NCBI RefSeq assembly: GCF_947495625.1
Contig: NZ_CANLZW010000031.1
Coordinates: forward strand, 1-58,651
Length of the DNA: 58,651 bases
Origin: an uncultured Cocleimonas sp.
GTDB taxonomy: Bacteria; Pseudomonadota; Gammaproteobacteria; Thiotrichales; Thiotrichaceae
Reading direction: 5' to 3'
Part shown: positions 54,473 through 58,651 of the stretch, piece by piece
How positions within the stretch are numbered: position 1 is the stretch's first letter
How the letters are laid out: each line of letters begins with the position of its first letter
Position numbers and translations under genes: made by a program
The notes under the pieces: generated by a model
The model's input: only the letters and a program-made list of their open reading frames with translations
Told to the model about the DNA's origin: nothing
The model's database searches: none

Positions 54473-54485
54473 TGTCTCTGGGACA
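54473..54485. promoter_or_regulatory. NrtR-type operator 3
   Basis: TGTC-TCTGG-GACA, 34 bp after operator 2 and followed by the same ATTA-TCTAT flank. The pair looks like a duplicated operator. It is 35 bp before the SPFH ATG. Confidence 0.65.
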
Positions 54486-54519
54486 ATTAATCTATTTTTC
54501 ATTTAACAGGAGGTCAATC

Positions 54520-55524
54520 ATGTTTGGAATTAACTACATAAAATCAGACCCTTCAACTCACTTGATTCAGTATCAAAAAGGTCGAGCAGTTAAACAGGGT
54601 GTCGGTATGAGCTTTTATTACTTCGGCCCAAAAACATCACTGGTTGCCGTACCTGTAACCAGCAAGGAATTACCATTTGCGTTTCGTTTGCAATCGGAAG
54701 ATTTCCAGAAAGTAACGGTGCAAGGGCAGGTGACTTATCGTATTTCTGACGCCGAAGCGGTATCGAAAATGCTTAATTTCACTATCGATAAGAAAGGTAA
54801 GTACTTATCAGAAGATCCGCAAAAACTGGATGAGCGTGTGTTGAGAAGCGTACAGGTATTGCTTAGGGATAACATCCAGCAGCAACAATTGAAAGCGTCA
54901 TTAAGCATGGCACCGAAGTTGGTGAAAGAGCTTGATACGGCCTTACAAAGCAATAAAGCGCTGGCTGATTTAGGCGTGACCATTGTCGATGTATCAATCG
55001 TGGCAATTTCGCCGACACCTGAAACTGAAAAAGCGTTAGAAGCGGAGATTCGTGAGCAATTATTGAAAGAAGCGGATGATGCTATTTATGAACGTCGCTT
55101 AGCCAGTATTGATCAGGAAAAACGAGTAAAGGAATCGGAGCTTGAAACAGAAGTGGCGATGCAGCGCAAAGAGCAGGAGATTCAGGAAACGAAAATCGAA
55201 GCTGAGCGTGCGGTGATGAAAAAACGCAATGTGTTAAATGAAGAAAATATGCAAGCCGCCATCGCCGAAGAAGAGCAACGTCAAAGTTTGATAGAGCTTG
55301 AAACAGGCAATGAGAAAGCGAAGGCTGATACGTCTGCCTACAGCATCGAAAAGCAGCTTAAAGCTTACGATTCGGTTCCTGCTGAAGTGTTGAAAGCATT
55401 GGCAATGAGCAAGATGGCGCCAGCACAATTAATCGCTCAATCGTTCGAGAACTTAACTCAGGAAGGCAATAAGGTGGGCAACTTGAATATTTCACCAGAA
55501 TTGTTGCAGTCACTTATCAAATAG
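54520..55524 (+). CDS. Cytosolic SPFH/band-7 domain protein
   Basis: This 334-residue protein has an SPFH domain (about 20-190) and a long charged coiled coil (about 195-290, EAEIREQLLKEADDAIYERR, EQRQSLIELETGNEKAKAD), then a short C-terminal part. There is no membrane helix, unlike most flotillins, so it may form a soluble or peripheral oligomeric scaffold. A perfect AGGAGG lies 7 bases before the ATG. It is cotranscribed with the NAD-kinase-like gene and controlled by the dyads upstream. Its role is unknown; a scaffold for the partner enzyme is my inference. Confidence 0.88.
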   Translation: MFGINYIKSDPSTHLIQYQKGRAVKQGVGMSFYYFGPKTSLVAVPVTSKELPFAFRLQSEDFQKVTVQGQVTYRISDAEAVSKMLNFTIDKKGKYLSEDPQKLDERVLRSVQVLLRDNIQQQQLKASLSMAPKLVKELDTALQSNKALADLGVTIVDVSIVAISPTPETEKALEAEIREQLLKEADDAIYERRLASIDQEKRVKESELETEVAMQRKEQEIQETKIEAERAVMKKRNVLNEENMQAAIAEEEQRQSLIELETGNEKAKADTSAYSIEKQLKAYDSVPAEVLKALAMSKMAPAQLIAQSFENLTQEGNKVGNLNISPELLQSLIK

Positions 55525-55558
55525 CAAATAGCTTATTTAATTGAAAGAGGTGATCACA

Positions 55559-56479
55559 ATGGAAACTGACAGAAAATTGATATTGGTAACCCGTCACACT
55601 CGTTTGCACGAGTTGAAACAGAAGTACGGCACCTTAGGGCAAGCTAAGTTTTACATTGAGCATTTAGGCGAATCCTTTGAGCAGTATGAGGTGGAAGATG
55701 GTTTGTTCCATACCGTGCATAAACAAGTGCTTAGTTTTTTAAAAGCATCGGGCAGGGTGCAGCAGTTAGATCGTTCGTACTTACCAACCTATAAATTTTC
55801 TCGAGATGACATTGTGGTTGTACTTGGCCAAGATGGATTGGTAGCAAACACGTTAAAATACCTTACAGGTCAATCAGTGATAGCTATCAATCCCTCTCCG
55901 CAGAGCTTTGATGGTGTGTTATTGCCATTTACTGCTGGGGATTTACCGTTAGTTTTAGCTGATGTTTTAGCAAAGAAGATGAATTTCAAAACTATCACTA
56001 TGGCTGAAGCAACAACAAATTTGGGCGACAGTTTATTAGCGGTTAATGATTTGTTTGTTGGCCCTAAATCGCACACTTCAGCACGTTATGATGTGGAATG
56101 GAATGGCAAAAAAGAAAGCCACAGTTCCAGTGGAGTTATCATCAGCACTGGTCTAGGTTCGACGGGTTGGTTTAAAAGTTTAATCGCAGGCGCTTCAGGA
56201 ATTGCGGGTAGACCAGTGCAAAAAAAGATCGCCAATGGTTTTGAATGGGATAGTGAGTATTTGTATTACACCGTTCGGGAGCCATTCCCTAGTCAGCAAT
56301 CTCAAACCGATTTGGTATTTGGTAGAGTGGATCAGCAAAAGCCGTTAGTTCTCACCTCTAAGATGGCGGAGAATGGCGTAATCTTTTCAGATGGCCTGGA
56401 AAATGATTATCTCAATTTTAGTGCAGGTGTCAGCGCGACAATATCTGTAAGTAAAACTCAGGGAGTACTGGTCGTTTAA
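55559..56479 (+). CDS. NAD-kinase-like protein
   Basis: This 306-residue protein resembles NAD kinases: VVVLGQDGLVANTLKYL stands for the GGDGT nucleotide motif (Gly replaced by Gln), then LLAVNDLFVG and SSGVIISTGLGSTGWFKS for the C-terminal sites. The Gly-Gly-Asp-Gly to Gly-Gln-Asp-Gly change means activity or substrate may differ. AAGAGGTGA precedes the ATG at 55559; a TTG lies six codons upstream. With SPFH and NrtR it forms an NAD-centred unit. Confidence 0.85.
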   Translation: METDRKLILVTRHTRLHELKQKYGTLGQAKFYIEHLGESFEQYEVEDGLFHTVHKQVLSFLKASGRVQQLDRSYLPTYKFSRDDIVVVLGQDGLVANTLKYLTGQSVIAINPSPQSFDGVLLPFTAGDLPLVLADVLAKKMNFKTITMAEATTNLGDSLLAVNDLFVGPKSHTSARYDVEWNGKKESHSSSGVIISTGLGSTGWFKSLIAGASGIAGRPVQKKIANGFEWDSEYLYYTVREPFPSQQSQTDLVFGRVDQQKPLVLTSKMAENGVIFSDGLENDYLNFSAGVSATISVSKTQGVLVV

Positions 56480-56547
56480 GGAATATTGATTTCAGCCAAA
56501 TAAATAATGCCAGATCAATTTAAGGCTCCTATACTTCGTTTCTTTGC

Positions 56548-56885
56548 GCAGCTGTAATCATGTTTATGATTAGTCTGGAGCGTGTAGGAGGCTTTATCTT
56601 TGATTTTAGGCTAGAATATTTATGGTCATTAGGATACTTGGTTCTGCTGGGAAATATCCTGACATTAGCTGTTTATTTAAGCTTATTGCAAGAATAGGTG
56701 CAAACAAAACAGCCTATGCTACAGTATTATTTCCAATAGTCGCACTGACTATTTCTGCCTTTGTTGAAGGTTATACTTTCACCCCCATTGCAATAATTGG
56801 CTTAGTGCTAGCACTTTTGGGTAATATCATTGTGTTTTATAAGCGTACACCTTTATCTTCAGAAAAGGTTAAGGGAGATACCTAG
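56548..56885 (+). pseudogene. EamA/DMT transporter remnant with frameshift
   Basis: Two frames each encode part of an EamA-type permease: LWSLGYLVLLGNILTLAVYL in the first (ending at a TAG near 56696) and ANKTAYATVLFPIVALTI, then IIGLVLALLGNIIVFY in the second. The shift is by one base near 56680. Only the C-terminal half of the usual 290 residues is present and there is no start signal. It is therefore a decayed, 5'-truncated copy; an 87-codon frame from 56622 could still produce a small membrane peptide. A C-rich element follows 44 bp after the stop. Confidence 0.65.
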
Positions 56886-56929
56886 CTTAAGACTGGGTAA
56901 ATCGCTTACAGATGAGATCTGTATGTTTT

Positions 56930-56955
56930 TACACCCCCCCACTTTTAGCCTATTT
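56930..56955 (+). repeat. C-rich dispersed element
   Basis: ACACCCCCCCACTTTTAGCC, in sense orientation after the EamA remnant. It shares the T-to-C core change with the 24394 copy. Confidence 0.65.
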
Positions 56956-56994
56956 TATTATAAAGTACTTAAAATTTAGTATGGAGAAAGTTTG

Positions 56995-57159
56995 ATGAAT
57001 CTTACATTGTTTAATTGGATAACCCTGATTAGTGGAACTTTGGGAGTACTCTTGATAATTATTTTTTTGTTAACAGGTAAAAAGAATCAAGTGCTTCGCG
57101 TATCGGGAAGTGTCTTAATAATTGTGACAGTCATCAGTAGTTATATTTCACGTATGTGA
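56995..57159 (+). CDS. Small membrane protein of 54 residues
   Basis: Two hydrophobic helices (WITLISGTLGVLLIIIFLL and VSGSVLIIVTVISSYI) are joined by GKKNQVLR. GGAG lies 8 bases before the ATG. Its size, two-helix layout and ribosome site support a real small gene; I know no homologue. It stands between the C-rich element at 56930 and the VOC gene. Confidence 0.55.
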   Translation: MNLTLFNWITLISGTLGVLLIIIFLLTGKKNQVLRVSGSVLIIVTVISSYISRM

Positions 57160-57283
57160 GTACTCCAGCAACATTTATTTACATTTAAACGTTCGCGTTA
57201 TTTAGTTTAATTCTTGTCTGGTCGGAAACAGAATAAGGGATTATTCTATAATATCGTTATTTAACATTTAGTAAGGATTCACC

Positions 57284-57718
57284 ATGACTCTAACGCCCTT
57301 TCATTTAGCCATACAAGTACGTGATATTGAAGAAGCACGTGATTTCTACGGGAAAAAAATGGGCTTCCCAGAAGGAAGGAGCACTGCAGACTGGATTGAT
57401 TTTAATATGTTTGGTCATCAGCTGGTTGTTCATTGCAATAAGGAATTAGGGCCAGAAGGAAAAGTGAATGCATTGAATAATGCTGTGGACGGTCATGGTG
57501 TGCCGGTGCCGCATTTTGGTGTCGTATTAGAGTTTGATGAATGGCATGCGCTGGCTGAAAAGGTTAAGGGATTTATCGATGGGTTTATTATCGAACCTTA
57601 TATCCGTTTCGAAGGAGAAGTAGGGGAGCAAGGTACGATGTTTTTTGCGGACCCTTCTGGTAATTCATTAGAATTTAAAGCATTTAAGAATATTGAATCT
57701 GAGTTGTTTGCTAAGTAA
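57284..57718 (+). CDS. VOC (glyoxalase/bleomycin-resistance) family protein
   Basis: This 144-residue protein has paired beta-alpha-beta modules of the vicinal-oxygen-chelate fold. HLAIQV contributes the first metal ligand (His9), HFGVVLEFD the second and SLEFKAF the final Glu. It is longer than glyoxalase I and has no signature for a known substrate. It is cytoplasmic and probably monocistronic, with a C-rich element 26 bp after the stop. Confidence 0.85.
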   Translation: MTLTPFHLAIQVRDIEEARDFYGKKMGFPEGRSTADWIDFNMFGHQLVVHCNKELGPEGKVNALNNAVDGHGVPVPHFGVVLEFDEWHALAEKVKGFIDGFIIEPYIRFEGEVGEQGTMFFADPSGNSLEFKAFKNIESELFAK

Positions 57719-57744
57719 CATTTGATGAAATTGTTGGGTATTTC

Positions 57745-57805
57745 AGACATCCCCCTATTTATAATGAGATTGCCATTTCGTTTTTTGAAATGGTCAACTC
57801 ATGTA
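57745..57805 (+). repeat. C-rich dispersed element with stem-loop
   Basis: GACATCCCCCTATTTATAATGAG precedes stem GCCATTTC (57772-57779), loop GTTTTTT and GAAATGG, then GTATGC. The layout matches 6809-6875 and 13375-13427; the stem bases differ with compensation. Confidence 0.65.
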
Positions 57806-57939
57806 TGCTAAATCTTAATACTATCTAACATGATAGCCGATACTAGAATTTAGCGTCTATATGGGTACTTTTTCGAAGTACACTAAATACACAACAGTGA
57901 TTTAAACTTAAAAGTACAATAAATAAACATAGGAATAAC

Positions 57940-58560
57940 ATGAAAGGTTCACTTCAAGATCAGCTTCTAGGTGCAGGCTTAATTAAAAAACAACAGGCGA
58001 ATAATATTCAAACCGCCAAGAAAAAAGCGAAGAAGAAAAGTCAGGCAACTAATACTGAGCTTAAAAATGAAGCCGCTGAATTAGCGGAGAAAGCACGCCT
58101 TGAAGAGCAGCAAAAAAGTCAGGCCTTAAACGAGCAGCGCAAACAAGAAGCGCAGCAAAAAGAAGTGCAGGCGCAGATTCGCCAAATGATCAAAAATAAT
58201 TCGATTCAAAAGTTAGATAAAAAAGCCGCCGAAGATAGCGAGCTAACGTATAACTTCACCGATAATAATAAAATCAAGACAATGCTGGTTTCTGCTGAGA
58301 ATCATACATTGATTTCACGAGGTATTATTGCCATCGCTAAAATAGCGAAGACTGCAAATTCTGACGCTAGTGATCAAGAACAAGCAGACTATTTTTTGAT
58401 ACCTGCTCAAGCCGCCAGAAAAATCATCGAGCGCGATAACGAATCAATCGTGTTATTGAATGATTACGCGTCTAAAGATAAAGCGAATGATCAAGACACG
58501 ACGAAAGATGAAGACGATCCGTATGCAGACTTCGAAGTACCTGATGATTTAATGTGGTAA
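57940..58560 (+). CDS. DUF2058 (YaiL-type) protein
   Basis: This 206-residue protein is of the YaiL/DUF2058 family found in many gammaproteobacteria. It starts SLQDQLLGAGLIKKQQANN, followed by a basic Lys/Ala/Gln-rich coiled coil (about 20-85) and a C-terminal domain (YNFTDNNKIKTMLVS, YFLIPAQAARKI) ending in an acidic tail. It is proposed to be nucleoprotein-like, but the function is not established. The ribosome site before the ATG is AGGAATAAC-type. Confidence 0.88.
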   Translation: MKGSLQDQLLGAGLIKKQQANNIQTAKKKAKKKSQATNTELKNEAAELAEKARLEEQQKSQALNEQRKQEAQQKEVQAQIRQMIKNNSIQKLDKKAAEDSELTYNFTDNNKIKTMLVSAENHTLISRGIIAIAKIAKTANSDASDQEQADYFLIPAQAARKIIERDNESIVLLNDYASKDKANDQDTTKDEDDPYADFEVPDDLMW

Positions 58561-58573
58561 TCAATAGCTAATC

Positions 58574-58603
58574 AGTCACCCCCCATATATGGTCTCCTCC
58601 ATT
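58574..58603 (+). repeat. C-rich dispersed element
   Basis: GTCACCCCCCATATATGG, 13 bp after the DUF2058 stop in sense orientation. ATATA replaces TACTT, and CCATATATGG is itself a palindrome. ATTTTTGCAAAAT follows as another small dyad. Confidence 0.55.
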
Positions 58604-58651
58604 TTTGCAAAATAATATTCAACCGTTTTGACAGGGATAGATTTGCTTCCA

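Noticed and set aside
54472-54519. Longer start for the SPFH protein
   Set aside because: That ATG lies inside an operator and the AGGAGG belongs to the ATG at 54520.

Overview
The window looks like chromosomal DNA of a free-living, probably marine, gammaproteobacterium of moderate-to-low GC (roughly 40 percent by eye). The evidence is the gene content: a potFGHI-type polyamine transporter, a GcvA-type LysR regulator, BaeSR-like two-component genes, OxyR-, FNR- and CRP-like operators, a DUF2058 protein and MacAB-type efflux genes. I see no rRNA, tRNA, CRISPR array, insertion sequence or prophage. The species cannot be named from this.

Layout. 1-2756: AT-rich two-gene unit (HExxH peptidase-like protein with Glu-Glu-Ala repeats, cut by the window edge, plus a membrane protein). 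3103-5410: gnd and a class 3 lipase. 5615-7674: a CRP-box secreted protein, an orphan ParD-like antitoxin flanked by repeats, and the first of two LysM paralogues. 7758-11876: polyamine ABC operon. 12105-18688: small hypothetical genes, the second LysM gene, a TPR protein, an AgcS symporter and a LysR regulator. 19038-21958: cytochrome c peroxidase behind an FNR box, arsM-arsR, doxX. 22504-28631: a detoxification and repair run (hydrolase-OsmC fusion, RidA, SelO, MsrB), then a TauD-type oxygenase with an HD-domain oxygenase that resembles the TmpA/TmpB phosphonate pair. 28806-31732: a Spy/CpxP-like pseudogene and katG behind an OxyR box. 31886-41898: two-component system with many secreted proteins and lipoproteins (YHYH, CotH, PEBP, EF-hand, DUF3060) and cytochromes c' and b561. 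42008-46900: outer-membrane factor/MacA/MacB efflux operon. 47264-53303: outer-membrane barrel, second DUF3060 protein, second YHYH protein, ferric-reductase-like protein and Dps. 53622-56479: a NrtR-like Nudix regulator divergent from an SPFH protein and an NAD-kinase-like protein. 56500-58560: an EamA pseudogene, a small membrane protein, a VOC protein and a DUF2058 protein.

The most striking pattern is a dispersed element whose core on one strand is CACCCCCCTACTT. By eye I count about 20 intergenic copies plus one inside a gene, ten of them exact. About three quarters lie just downstream of a stop codon in the sense orientation, often followed by a T-run. Three copies also carry a long stem-loop with different stem sequences but the same loop (GTTWTTT), which suggests selection for structure. 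It may be a terminator family, a DNA-uptake-type sequence or a small mobile repeat; the sequence alone does not decide.

Two other signals link genes across the window. One is a direct-repeat box TTTAC-N5-TTTAC (the CpxR-type layout), in the same orientation upstream of both LysM genes, the efflux operon, the 51234 secreted-protein operon and, with mismatches, the outer-membrane barrel and cytochrome c'. The other is a set of three TGTC-N5-GACA dyads between the Nudix regulator and the SPFH/NAD-kinase operon, which points to a regulated NAD-linked unit.
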